Shown: positions 1 to 6,826, counted from the first letter of the stretch. The stretch: 9,786 nt of DNA from an uncultured Bacteroidota bacterium (GCA_903898215.1 CAIUEQ010000046.1:1-9786), one strand, 5' to 3'. Notes: generated from the sequence alone by a model not told the origin. Program-made: numbers and translations.

Positions 1-59
1 AACACAATTTTCATTGCTACTGCAATTTTAAGATAGAAAAAAACTTTAAAAAAATCCCC

Positions 60-84
60 AATTCAAAATTCTGAATTCAAAATT
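60..84. repeat. Short AT-rich direct repeat downstream of the mutase gene
   Basis: The 11-mer AATTCAAAATT occurs twice, at 60-70 and 74-84, separated by CTG. Read on the minus strand, directly after the mutase stop codon, AATTCA (72-77) can pair with TGAATT (60-65) around a 6-nt loop. GGGG, an A and seven T follow, so this could be a weak terminator. The stem is only A/T-rich and six pairs long, so the terminator role is doubtful. The rest of 1-87 is A/T-rich and holds no gene that I can see. Confidence 0.5.
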
Positions 85-87
85 TTA

Positions 88-1653
88 CTATGCTCTGTAT
101 TCACCAAACTCATTTCTGAAAACATCAGCAATTTCGCCAAGTGTTGCATATTGCTCTACTGCATCAATTATACAAGGCATCACATTGGTTCCATCTTTAG
201 CATCTTGTTTTAATTGAGCAAGAAGTTTGGCAACTTTTTCATTATCACGTTCCGATTTTACTTTGTTGATTTTGTCAATTTGAACAAGTCGAATGGAGTC
301 ATCAATTTTAAATGATGGAGGATTGATCTCATCATTTGAAGTAAATTTATTTACACCAACAATTATTTTTTCAGTGCTTTCAATTTGCGTTTGATAAAGG
401 TATGATGATGCTGCAATTTCCTTTTGCATATATCCTTGTTCGATTGCATTTACAGCTCCACCCATTGCATCAATTGTTGAAATATATTTCCAAGCAGCAG
501 CTTCTATTTCATCAGTTAATTGCTCAACAAAATAACTTCCTGCAAGCGGATCAACAGTGTCAACCACACCACTTTCGAAAGCGATTATTTGTTGAGTGCG
601 CAAAGCTATTCTGGCAGCATTTTCTGTTGGCAAATTCAAAGCCTCATCAAAACCATTTGTATGCAATGATTGCGTTCCGCCTAAAACAGCCGCAAGTGCT
701 TGCATGGTTACGCGTGGAATATTATTATCTGATTGTTGAGCTTGCAAAGTTGAACCACCGGTTTGTGTATGGAATCGTAACATTTGCGCTTTTGGATTTG
801 TTGCTCCTAGCTCTTTGCTCATCTTCGCCCACATTCTTCGAGCCGCACGAAACTTTGCTACTTCTTCAAAAAAATTATTATGTGCGTTGAAGAAAAATGA
901 TAGTCGCTGACCAAAAACATTGATGTCCAAACCTTTTTCGATGGCAGCTTTTGTATATGCTTTTGCATTCGATAAGGTAAATGCAATTTCTTGTACTGCA
1001 GTTGAACCAGCCTCACGAATATGGTATCCTGAAATAGAAATGGTATTCCATTTTGGAACTTCATTTGCACAATATTCAAAAATATCGGTGATGATGCGCA
1101 TGCTAGGTTTTGGCGGATAAATATATGTACCGCGTGCAGCATACTCTTTTAAAATATCATTCTGAATGGTGCCTGAAATTTTCTTGATGTCAGCACCTTG
1201 CTTTCTTGCCAATGCAATATAAAATGCAAGCAAAGTGGATGCAGTAGAATTGATGGTCATGGAAGTAGTAATATCTTCCAATTGAATTCCATCAAATAAA
1301 ATTTCTATATCTCTTAAAGAATCGATTGCCACACCAACTTTTCCTACTTCACCTTCACTCATTGCATGATCACTGTCGTAACCAATTTGAGTTGGCAAAT
1401 CGAAAGCAACACTTAAACCTGTTGTTCCATTTGCCAATAAATATTTATAACGTTTGTTGCTTTCTTCTGCTGTAGAAAATCCTGCATACTGGCGCATGGT
1501 CCACAAACGACCGCGATACATATCAGGCTGTATGCCACGTGTGAAAGGGAATTCACCGGGTTGTTCGATATTGGTTATAGGTTGATTGGTTATAGGTGAA
1601 TAAACTTTTTTAATCTCTATTCCTGAATCGGTGGTAACTTTTTTATCTGCCAT
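88..1653 (-). CDS. Methylmalonyl-CoA mutase family protein, catalytic (large) subunit without B12-binding domain
   Basis: This 521-residue protein has the acyl-CoA mutase TIM-barrel catalytic domain, which interconverts methylmalonyl-CoA and succinyl-CoA by a cobalamin radical mechanism. Conserved blocks seen are RQYAGFSTAEESN (54-66), GLSVAFDLPTQIGYDSD (79-95), GTIQNDILKE (161-170), SISGYHIREAG (206-216) and GGTQSLHTNGFDEAL (325-339). Tyr56, Gln164, Arg174 and His211 keep the spacing of Tyr89, Gln197, Arg207 and His244 of the Propionibacterium enzyme. Tyr and Arg at those positions are the known signature for a methylmalonyl carboxylate, rather than the Phe/Gln of isobutyryl-CoA mutase. The protein stops at the length of a stand-alone catalytic subunit, with no cobalamin-binding DxHxxG motif, so a separate small subunit is needed and is not in this window. 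The ATG at 1653 follows an AT-rich leader without Shine-Dalgarno sequence. Family is certain; exact substrate is likely but inferred. Confidence 0.93.
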   Translation of the reverse strand: MADKKVTTDSGIEIKKVYSPITNQPITNIEQPGEFPFTRGIQPDMYRGRLWTMRQYAGFSTAEESNKRYKYLLANGTTGLSVAFDLPTQIGYDSDHAMSEGEVGKVGVAIDSLRDIEILFDGIQLEDITTSMTINSTASTLLAFYIALARKQGADIKKISGTIQNDILKEYAARGTYIYPPKPSMRIITDIFEYCANEVPKWNTISISGYHIREAGSTAVQEIAFTLSNAKAYTKAAIEKGLDINVFGQRLSFFFNAHNNFFEEVAKFRAARRMWAKMSKELGATNPKAQMLRFHTQTGGSTLQAQQSDNNIPRVTMQALAAVLGGTQSLHTNGFDEALNLPTENAARIALRTQQIIAFESGVVDTVDPLAGSYFVEQLTDEIEAAAWKYISTIDAMGGAVNAIEQGYMQKEIAASSYLYQTQIESTEKIIVGVNKFTSNDEINPPSFKIDDSIRLVQIDKINKVKSERDNEKVAKLLAQLKQDAKDGTNVMPCIIDAVEQYATLGEIADVFRNEFGEYRA

Positions 1654-1692
1654 TATTTTAATCTAAAAGAAAAAATTTACAAATTGAAGTGC

Positions 1693-1700
1693 CAAATATA
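1693..1700 (-). promoter_or_regulatory. Putative -7 promoter element of the mutase gene
   Basis: The minus strand reads TATATTTG, an exact match to the Bacteroidota -7 consensus TAnnTTTG, 39 bases upstream of the mutase ATG in the 75-bp gap after the membrane-protein gene. A T-run lies at about the -33 distance but no clear TTG. If used, the mutase has its own promoter and a leader of roughly 30 nt instead of depending on read-through. Confidence 0.5.
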
Positions 1701-1728
1701 CTTATTAATTGAAGTGTGAAAAATGACA

Positions 1729-2790
1729 TCAGTTTACTGATTTTCTCAAACCGTTAAATACAATAATTATGGTGCTCAAAAAAAACAATAATATCACTAG
1801 TCCATTTGTTAAGCCTGCCCATTTCCTGATTTCATCTGATTGTATCTGATCTCCAATAATTCTTGCAGCAACAGTTAAGTTCATCATAGTAATTATTACA
1901 TAATAAAAAGGATGATAAATTTTAATTTTTAGCTTGAACAGCGAAGGAAAAATGATTGGAACATGAGCAAATATCATTGAAAACGCAAAGCCAAGAAAAA
2001 ACGAATGCAGCAAAGCATCATAATCAAAATGGTTATACGTATCGGCAGTGATGATATAAAATGCTGAAACAATCAACCAAAAATAACCGATAATTATTGT
2101 GAGTGCCGAGTAATGTGGCTGACCTTTTTGTTTTAAATTTTTAAATGCGATATCAAATTTTAACAACCACAATGAAACGCAAATTATTCCTATCCCGAAA
2201 ATATAATTACCATAAAAATGATAAGGACCTACACCAATTAAAACCAAGGAAAGAGCAATCCATAATAAATTTTTCTGAGCAGCTGAAACCGCGAGAAACC
2301 TTGTTAATTCCAACCTTTCACCAACAATGATGAACAATATAAAACTCATCCATAAAACTGCTGATGCCTGAAACAAACCAGTTAACAGTAAGAAAATATT
2401 TCCTGCAAACAGGCAAAAGAAACCAACAATGAAAAGCCAATATAATTTTTGTTTAGCTACTCTTTTCATTTCAAATGCAACACCGCACATTGCTGCCGAA
2501 GCAAGAGTTGTTAATGATAATGCAAGATGAACATTGCCAAAATATAAAAACAAAATACTGATACCGTTTACAAAAGGAATCAGTAAATAATATCTCGATG
2601 GCATTGCCAAACATTTTTCGAGCATGAGCAATGTTCCGAAAAAAACAGAAGCCATTAAAGTACCGTGTTGTGAAACAACATTTGAAAGATCGATATTCCA
2701 ACCAATGCGCTGCCAACCGCTAAATATTCCTGTAATTAATGAAAGAAATGCAAAGAAAAATATTGGTAGGTGAATGTTTTTTTGAATCAT
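1729..2790 (-). CDS. Polytopic membrane protein with conserved histidines, function unknown (NnrS/haem-copper-like appearance)
   Basis: This is a 353-residue, very hydrophobic protein with about 12 predicted membrane segments (roughly 7-25, 43-60, 67-87, 88-106, 116-137, 142-157, 173-189, 193-210, 228-248, 258-280, 292-313 and 325-346). Notable motifs are QHGTLMASVFFGTL (41-54), GERLELTRF (157-165), HSFFLGFAFSMIFAHVPII (262-280) and YHPFYY (292-297). From memory these motifs recur in a widespread family of uncharacterised bacterial membrane proteins. Histidines 42, 262, 276 and 293 lie in or next to membrane segments, as haem or metal ligands do in NnrS and haem-copper proteins, but I cannot show that relationship. 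There is no signal peptide beyond the first membrane segment. It lies between the TPR gene and the mutase on the same strand, which does not reveal its role. The ATG at 2790 is the only sensible start. Confidence 0.8.
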   Translation of the reverse strand: MIQKNIHLPIFFFAFLSLITGIFSGWQRIGWNIDLSNVVSQHGTLMASVFFGTLLMLEKCLAMPSRYYLLIPFVNGISILFLYFGNVHLALSLTTLASAAMCGVAFEMKRVAKQKLYWLFIVGFFCLFAGNIFLLLTGLFQASAVLWMSFILFIIVGERLELTRFLAVSAAQKNLLWIALSLVLIGVGPYHFYGNYIFGIGIICVSLWLLKFDIAFKNLKQKGQPHYSALTIIIGYFWLIVSAFYIITADTYNHFDYDALLHSFFLGFAFSMIFAHVPIIFPSLFKLKIKIYHPFYYVIITMMNLTVAARIIGDQIQSDEIRKWAGLTNGLVILLFFLSTIIIVFNGLRKSVN

Positions 2791-2831
2791 TATTGGAAAT
2801 GTTTTTATTTATCATTTATTCTTTTTTAAAC

Positions 2832-2893
2832 CATCATTCCGAACTCGTTTCGAAATCTAAAATATTAGCTATTGAAATAAGTTCAACATGACG
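2832..2893. repeat. REP-like element: two facing short hairpins between gene 3' end and next gene
   Basis: The first hairpin has arms TTCCGAA (2837-2843) and TTCGAAA (2849-2855), six of seven pairs, loop CTCGT. The second has arms TTGAA (2872-2876) and TTCAA (2882-2886), loop ATAAG. Outer flanks CATCAT (2832-2837) and ATGACG (2888-2893) are near-complementary, so the whole element is also a loose inverted repeat. It resembles a decayed copy of the GTCAT-(hairpin)-ATCT intergenic repeats I remember from Bacteroidota genomes. It begins 8 bases past the TPR stop codon and could serve as that gene's transcription end or as an mRNA stabiliser. Confidence 0.55.
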
Positions 2894-2901
2894 ATTGCAC
2901 T

Positions 2902-3216
2902 TTATAAAAGCGCATCAATTGCTGCATTGAATTCTCTGACACTTCTCATGTCATCTTTTTTTCGTGCTTGCTCAAGTCCCATTTCATAATTTGAAACTGC
3001 CGAAGACTCATCATTCAAAATTTCAAAAATCTTCCCCAATTGATAATATGCAGCTACATGATTTTTGTCAACTTTTAGCACTTCTTCAAAACAATATTTA
3101 GCTTTTTCAATATCATTCAAACCCAGATATTCCATGGCCAAAGCGTATTTCAAAAACAAATCGTCAGGTTGTTCTTTTATAAATTCAAGTAATTTTTGAA
3201 GTCGTGTATTTGCCAT
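2902..3216 (-). CDS. Small tetratricopeptide-repeat (TPR) protein
   Basis: This 104-residue soluble protein consists almost entirely of TPR-type helical hairpins. One repeat spans about residues 19-52 (pattern LKYALAMEYLGLNDIEKAKY then a helix ending in LKVDKN), and a second spans about 53-86 (AAYYQLGKIFEILNDESSA, then NYEMGLEQA). The N-terminal helix (residues 1-15) and the C-terminal helix (92-104) probably cap the fold. TPRs are protein-protein interaction scaffolds; no enzymatic motif or signal peptide is present, so a cytoplasmic adaptor role is likely, with unknown partner. It is transcribed divergently from etfB across only 54 bp, and a REP-like double hairpin follows its stop. The ATG at 3216 gives a complete first helix. 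The TPR assignment is firm; the function is unknown. Confidence 0.85.
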   Translation of the reverse strand: MANTRLQKLLEFIKEQPDDLFLKYALAMEYLGLNDIEKAKYCFEEVLKVDKNHVAAYYQLGKIFEILNDESSAVSNYEMGLEQARKKDDMRSVREFNAAIDALL

Positions 3217-3270
3217 TGTTGAAATAGAAAATTTGAATACTTTTGCCGTCTATTTTAGAATCGCGAAAAT
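3217..3270. promoter_or_regulatory. Divergent promoter region between the TPR gene and etfB
   Basis: These 54 bp must hold the 5' signals of etfB, and at least part of those of the TPR gene. On the plus strand TATTTTAG (3251-3258) matches TAnnTTTG at seven of eight letters, 12 bases before the etfB ATG, with no TTG at the usual spacing. On the minus strand TATTTTCG (3264-3271) also matches at seven of eight and overlaps the first base of etfB. Both are weak candidates. Confidence 0.3.
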
Positions 3271-4008
3271 ATGAAGATTTTAGTTTGTATCAGCAATGTT
3301 CCTGACACCACAACAAAAATAACTTTTACCGACAATAACACTAAATTCAATACTGCCGGTGTTCAATTTATTATTAACCCGTATGATGAACTTGCATTAG
3401 CACGTGCGTTGGAGCTCACCGAAAAACAAGGAGGAACTGTTACTGTTGTTAACGTTGGACTTGCCGACTCTGACCCAAGTATACGTAAGGCTTTGGCTAT
3501 TGGAGCAACTGATGCTATAAGAATAAATGCAGAACCAATTGATGCTTATTTTGTTGCTGAGCAAATTGCTTCTTATGCAAAAAATGAAAACTTTGATTTG
3601 ATATTAACCGGTCGCGAATCTATTGATTACAATAGCGGGCAGGTTTGCGGACTACTTGCAGAAATGCTTGGCATACCTTCTGTAAACGCAATTAACTCTT
3701 TAGAAATTGAAAACGGAATTGCCACAATGATGAGAGATATTGATGGTGGAAGAGAAAAACTTTCAGCAAAACTTCCTCTTGTTGCCAGCGCTTTGCAGGA
3801 ACTTGCGGAAGCAAGAATTCCAAATATGAGAGGAATTATGTCGGCCAGAACAAAGCCTTTAACAATTGTTGAAGCAGCGGGTATTGAAAAAAATTCAGCT
3901 ACAATCGGATTTGAATTGCCGGCAGCAAAAGGTTCATGTAAAATGATTGCTCCTGAAAATGCAGAACAATTAATTGAGTTGTTGCATAACGAAGCGAAAG
4001 TAATTTAA
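3271..4008 (+). CDS. etfB: Electron transfer flavoprotein subunit beta
   Basis: This is the 245-residue beta subunit of the soluble heterodimeric electron transfer flavoprotein, which accepts electrons from acyl-CoA dehydrogenases and passes them to ETF:quinone oxidoreductase. The beta subunit contributes the AMP-binding site and the dehydrogenase-docking loop. Visible family features are the start MKILVCISNVPDT, the INPYDELALARALEL helix (35-49), ALAIGATDAIRI (74-85), LTGRESIDYNSGQVCGLLAE (112-131), and the ETF-beta signature region around 171-191 followed by ARTKPL, where the docking loop LAEARIPNMRG (178-188) lies. Length is usual for the family. The partner etfA follows on the same strand, but after a 134-bp repeat-filled gap instead of the usual tight coupling. 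The start has no Shine-Dalgarno sequence. Confidence 0.97.
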   Translation: MKILVCISNVPDTTTKITFTDNNTKFNTAGVQFIINPYDELALARALELTEKQGGTVTVVNVGLADSDPSIRKALAIGATDAIRINAEPIDAYFVAEQIASYAKNENFDLILTGRESIDYNSGQVCGLLAEMLGIPSVNAINSLEIENGIATMMRDIDGGREKLSAKLPLVASALQELAEARIPNMRGIMSARTKPLTIVEAAGIEKNSATIGFELPAAKGSCKMIAPENAEQLIELLHNEAKVI

Positions 4009-4011
4009 GAA

Positions 4012-4135
4012 GCTTCTGGCTATTAGCTTTTAGCTGTTAGCAAAAAAAGCATAAACAAAATTGCCAGAGGCTAGCAACTAAAGGCCAAAAATTAAAATTA
4101 TAAACGCCAGAGGCTAATAGCTAATGGCTAAAAGC
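4012..4135 (+). repeat. Three 30-bp head-plus-heptad repeat units filling the etfB-etfA spacer
   Basis: The gap contains three related 30-bp units at 4012-4041, 4063-4092 and 4106-4135. Each has a 9-base head followed by three 7-base steps. Unit 1 has head GCTTCTGGC, then TATTAGC, TTTTAGC, TGTTAGC. Unit 3 has head GCCAGAGGC, then TAATAGC, TAATGGC, TAAAAGC. Unit 2 has the same head as unit 3 and decayed steps (TAGCAAC, TAAAGGC, CAAAAAT). The head of unit 1 is nearly the reverse complement of the others. GCTATTAGC (4019-4027) pairs perfectly with GCTAATAGC (4113-4121) and the stem extends to 15 pairs (4017-4031 with 4109-4123) if three G-U pairs are allowed. Unit 3 ends only 7 bases before the etfA ATG. 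Confidence 0.75.
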
Positions 4136-4142
4136 AAAAAAT

Positions 4143-5120
4143 ATGAGTATACTAGTATTTGCAGAAAACACTGACGGAAATTTCAAAAAATCAACATTGG
4201 AAGCTGTTGCTTATGCTGCCGAAGTTGCAAAAAATACCTCAACAACTTGTGTAGCTGTTTCAATTGGAAATGTTGATGACACTAAAGCTGAAGAGCTGTC
4301 AAAATATGGTGCCGATAAAATTGTGAATGTTAAGAATGATAAACTCGCAACTTTTATTGCCGAGCCTTTTGCAAAAATATTAGCAAACATATCTTCACAG
4401 GAAAATGCAAGTATCATTGTTGTTTCAAATACTTATTCAGGAAAATCAATTGCACCAAAAGTTGCTGCAAAATTAAAAGCAGGAATTGTGAGCGGAGTAA
4501 TTTCTTATCCTGATACAACAAACGGTTTTAAAGTTCGCAGAACAGTTTTTTCCGGAAAAGCTTTTGCCGATGTTGATATTACCACTCCTATAAAAGTATT
4601 GGCAATCACTCCAAATACTTTTACCACTCTTGAAAATAATAAAACAGTAAATTTAGTTTCCACTGATTCGGGATTGAACGATGCAGATTTTAACACTACA
4701 TCAATAGAAGTTACTCGCGTTACCGGAAAAATTGTATTAACAGAAGCGGAAGTGGTTATAAGTGGCGGACGAGGATTGAAAGGTCCTGAAAACTGGCATT
4801 TGGTTGAACATTTAGCAGAAGCTTTAAATGCTGCAACGGCATGTTCGAAACCTGTAAGTGATATGGACTGGAGATCACATTCGGAACATGTTGGACAAAC
4901 AGGAATTACCATTAAACCGAATTTGTATTTTGCTATCGGAATTTCAGGAGCTATTCAACACCTTGCAGGAGTGAGCTCAAGCAAAGTAATTGTTGTTATC
5001 AATAAAGATCCTGAAGCACCATTTTTTAAAGCTGCTGATTATGGAATTGTGGGTGACGCTTTTGAAGTAATGCCAAAAATTATTGAAGCTGCAAAAAAAC
5101 TAAAAGCACAACATGCGTAA
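4143..5120 (+). CDS. etfA: Electron transfer flavoprotein subunit alpha
   Basis: This is the 325-residue alpha subunit of the electron transfer flavoprotein, which carries the redox-active FAD. The N-terminal half (MSILVFAENTDG onward, to about 195) is the nucleotide-binding-fold domain shared with EtfB. The C-terminal FAD domain is clear: SGGRGLKGPENW (207-218), HVGQTG (249-254), and the alpha signature from LYFAIGISGAIQHLAG (261-276) to NKDPEAPFFKAADYGIVGD (287-305). The segment before QTG reads SDMDWRSHSEHVGQTG where many homologues have DAGWRPH; this is a local variation outside the core contacts and probably tolerated. Length is typical. It should be co-transcribed with etfB, but the leader up to 7 bases before the ATG is formed by repeat sequence, and no Shine-Dalgarno is present. 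It converges with the peptidase gene across 44 bp that shows no terminator hairpin. Confidence 0.97.
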   Translation: MSILVFAENTDGNFKKSTLEAVAYAAEVAKNTSTTCVAVSIGNVDDTKAEELSKYGADKIVNVKNDKLATFIAEPFAKILANISSQENASIIVVSNTYSGKSIAPKVAAKLKAGIVSGVISYPDTTNGFKVRRTVFSGKAFADVDITTPIKVLAITPNTFTTLENNKTVNLVSTDSGLNDADFNTTSIEVTRVTGKIVLTEAEVVISGGRGLKGPENWHLVEHLAEALNAATACSKPVSDMDWRSHSEHVGQTGITIKPNLYFAIGISGAIQHLAGVSSSKVIVVINKDPEAPFFKAADYGIVGDAFEVMPKIIEAAKKLKAQHA

Positions 5121-5164
5121 ATGTTTGTTGTTTGAAGTTGAAAATATTGAGGTTAAACCCTAAA

Positions 5165-6799
5165 CTATTTTTTCACTTTGATCAAAAACTTATCTGTTTG
5201 AATCTTAAAATCATCAGGATTTGAAAAATTAAGGTCGATGATTTGCCAACTTTTTGTTGGAGATATAAAATCATAAATACCTTTTGCAAGCGTTACTTTT
5301 ATTGGCATCTCAAATCCGCTGATGGTATTACTCCATCTATAATGCAGCTCTAATTTATTTCCAATATCAACTATTTTATATTCGAGTTCAGGGATGTCTG
5401 AATAAGTAAGATATTGACTAAAAAATTTATCGAGATTTAGTTTACTCCTTTCACTAAAAAAGCTAACGATCTGTGCCGTGGTAATATTTTTTTTATTGAA
5501 AGTTGTATTCAGATCTTTTAACATCATAAACCAAATGGAGTCGTTATCGATAACATGTCTAAGTGTTTGCAATATCCAGGCACCTTTGTAATAAATATCA
5601 TTGTCTTTTCGGCCATGATAATACACATCAAACGGGCCAATCATCGGAGTATTATTTTGGATATTTCGTTTCTGCTCAAGTAAATATTTCAACGAAGTTT
5701 GATAACCAAACTGACATTCTAAAAACAACGTTTCTGAATAGGTAGTGAACGATTCGTGAATCCACATTTCGGCAGGATCGGTACAACTTAAACTATTTCC
5801 AAACCACTCATGTCCGCTCTCGTGAACGATAATAAAATCAAAGCCCCAGCGATTATCTTTATATCCGTTTCCATAAGAGATGCAACTCTGATGTTCCATT
5901 CCCCAATAAGGAGTTTCAACCAATTTATAGCCATCATTCCAAAATGGATAAGCGCCAAATCTAAGTTCAAAACAATCGAGCATTCGCATTACTTCACTTG
6001 AAAGAAATTGTTTTGCCTTAGCTTCATTTTCTTTTAACACATAATAATCCAATGGAAGATATTTTTGCATCTCATTTACCTTCGATTCGTATACATCATG
6101 TACGTGCGCATAGTTGGCAACATTGATAGTTATATTGTAATTATTTATCGGATTATGAACTTCCCAATTGTATTCTTTAAAACCGGCCTCAACAAATTTT
6201 TCAGAAACCAATTTCCCGTTTGATACCCCAACTAAATTTTCGGGAACGATGAGATGCATTTTCATGCTATCAGCTTCATCACTCAAATGATCCTTGCATG
6301 GAAGCCAGCAACTTGCACCCAAACCTTCGCATGCCAAGCCAACCCAATCATTTCCGCTGCTGTCTTTACTCCAAATAAAACCACCATCCCAAGGAGCATT
6401 TTTTGCAATAGGAGGATTTCCCCTAAAATATACTGTGAGATTTTTCCATTCATTCTTCCTGACTTTCTTACCAAGATTTACATAAACTGTATTGCTATCA
6501 CGTTTATACGAGATCATTTTGTTTTCAAAAACAATGCTGTCAATTTTCATTTGAAGAAAAAAATCCAATTGAAGTTTTTGAAAATCATTAACCACCTTAA
6601 AGGTGATCACATTTTTACCAGAAATAAATTGTTGTTGAGGTTCTACTTTTACTGAAATATCATATTGCTTCACATCAAAGCAAGTTCTAAGGGATGTAAG
6701 CTTTCCGTGCAAATATTCTTGCTTACCAAATGCCTGTTTTTGTTGGGCAAATAGTGAAAGTGAAGTAATTGAGAATGTTAGAAATAATAATCTTTTCAA
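5165..6799 (-). CDS. Secreted M1-family (gluzincin) metallopeptidase
   Basis: This 544-residue zinc peptidase has an N-terminal Sec signal peptide (about 1-19, ending LFAQ before Q20), so it acts in the periplasm or outside. The mature protein has the M1 N-terminal beta-saddle domain (about 40-230) and the thermolysin-like catalytic domain. Zinc ligands are HESGH (326-330) and Glu349, exactly 18 residues further. The likely transition-state tyrosine is Tyr403 in YYKGAWILQTLR. The exopeptidase motif, normally GxMEN, reads GMEHQ (300-304): Glu301 is kept and Asn becomes His. The protein ends after a small C-terminal segment, without the long helical domain of ERAP-type or PepN enzymes and without an obvious type IX secretion tail. 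The start is TTG: the in-frame codons upstream reach a stop with no ATG, and the first internal Met is residue 84, inside the domain. Family is certain; substrate is unknown. Confidence 0.93.
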   Translation of the reverse strand: MKRLLFLTFSITSLSLFAQQKQAFGKQEYLHGKLTSLRTCFDVKQYDISVKVEPQQQFISGKNVITFKVVNDFQKLQLDFFLQMKIDSIVFENKMISYKRDSNTVYVNLGKKVRKNEWKNLTVYFRGNPPIAKNAPWDGGFIWSKDSSGNDWVGLACEGLGASCWLPCKDHLSDEADSMKMHLIVPENLVGVSNGKLVSEKFVEAGFKEYNWEVHNPINNYNITINVANYAHVHDVYESKVNEMQKYLPLDYYVLKENEAKAKQFLSSEVMRMLDCFELRFGAYPFWNDGYKLVETPYWGMEHQSCISYGNGYKDNRWGFDFIIVHESGHEWFGNSLSCTDPAEMWIHESFTTYSETLFLECQFGYQTSLKYLLEQKRNIQNNTPMIGPFDVYYHGRKDNDIYYKGAWILQTLRHVIDNDSIWFMMLKDLNTTFNKKNITTAQIVSFFSERSKLNLDKFFSQYLTYSDIPELEYKIVDIGNKLELHYRWSNTISGFEMPIKVTLAKGIYDFISPTKSWQIIDLNFSNPDDFKIQTDKFLIKVKK

Positions 6800-6818
6800 T
6801 TTATTAAAAATAGTTCGC

Positions 6819-6826
6819 CAAATTTA
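6819..6826 (-). promoter_or_regulatory. Putative -7 promoter element of the M1 peptidase gene
   Basis: The minus strand reads TAAATTTG, an exact match to the Bacteroidota -7 consensus TAnnTTTG, 19 bases upstream of the TTG start codon. Transcription would begin within about 10-15 bases of the start, giving a very short leader. No TTG is visible at the expected -33 distance. Confidence 0.45.

Noticed and set aside
4012..4135. CRISPR-like array in the etfB-etfA gap
   Set aside because: The repeats are imperfect, spacing is unequal (51 and 43 bases), the intervals are A/T filler and no cas gene is present.
4505..4912. 135-codon open frame on the minus strand inside etfA
   Set aside because: It is fully antisense to the conserved FAD-binding gene, with no domain, leader or promoter of its own.
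88..5120. A mutase-ETF operon for propionate or branched-chain oxidation
   Set aside because: The mutase and ETF genes are on opposite strands with the membrane-protein and TPR genes between them, so they are neighbours with related metabolism but not one transcription unit.
5121..5164. Bidirectional terminator between convergent etfA and the M1 peptidase gene
   Set aside because: The 44-bp gap contains only the tiny palindrome GGTTAAACC and no stem followed by a T-run in either direction.
6254..6655. 133-codon open frame on the plus strand inside the M1 peptidase gene
   Set aside because: It is antisense to a clearly conserved coding sequence, has low-complexity composition and no recognisable domain; it is a by-product of codon use.
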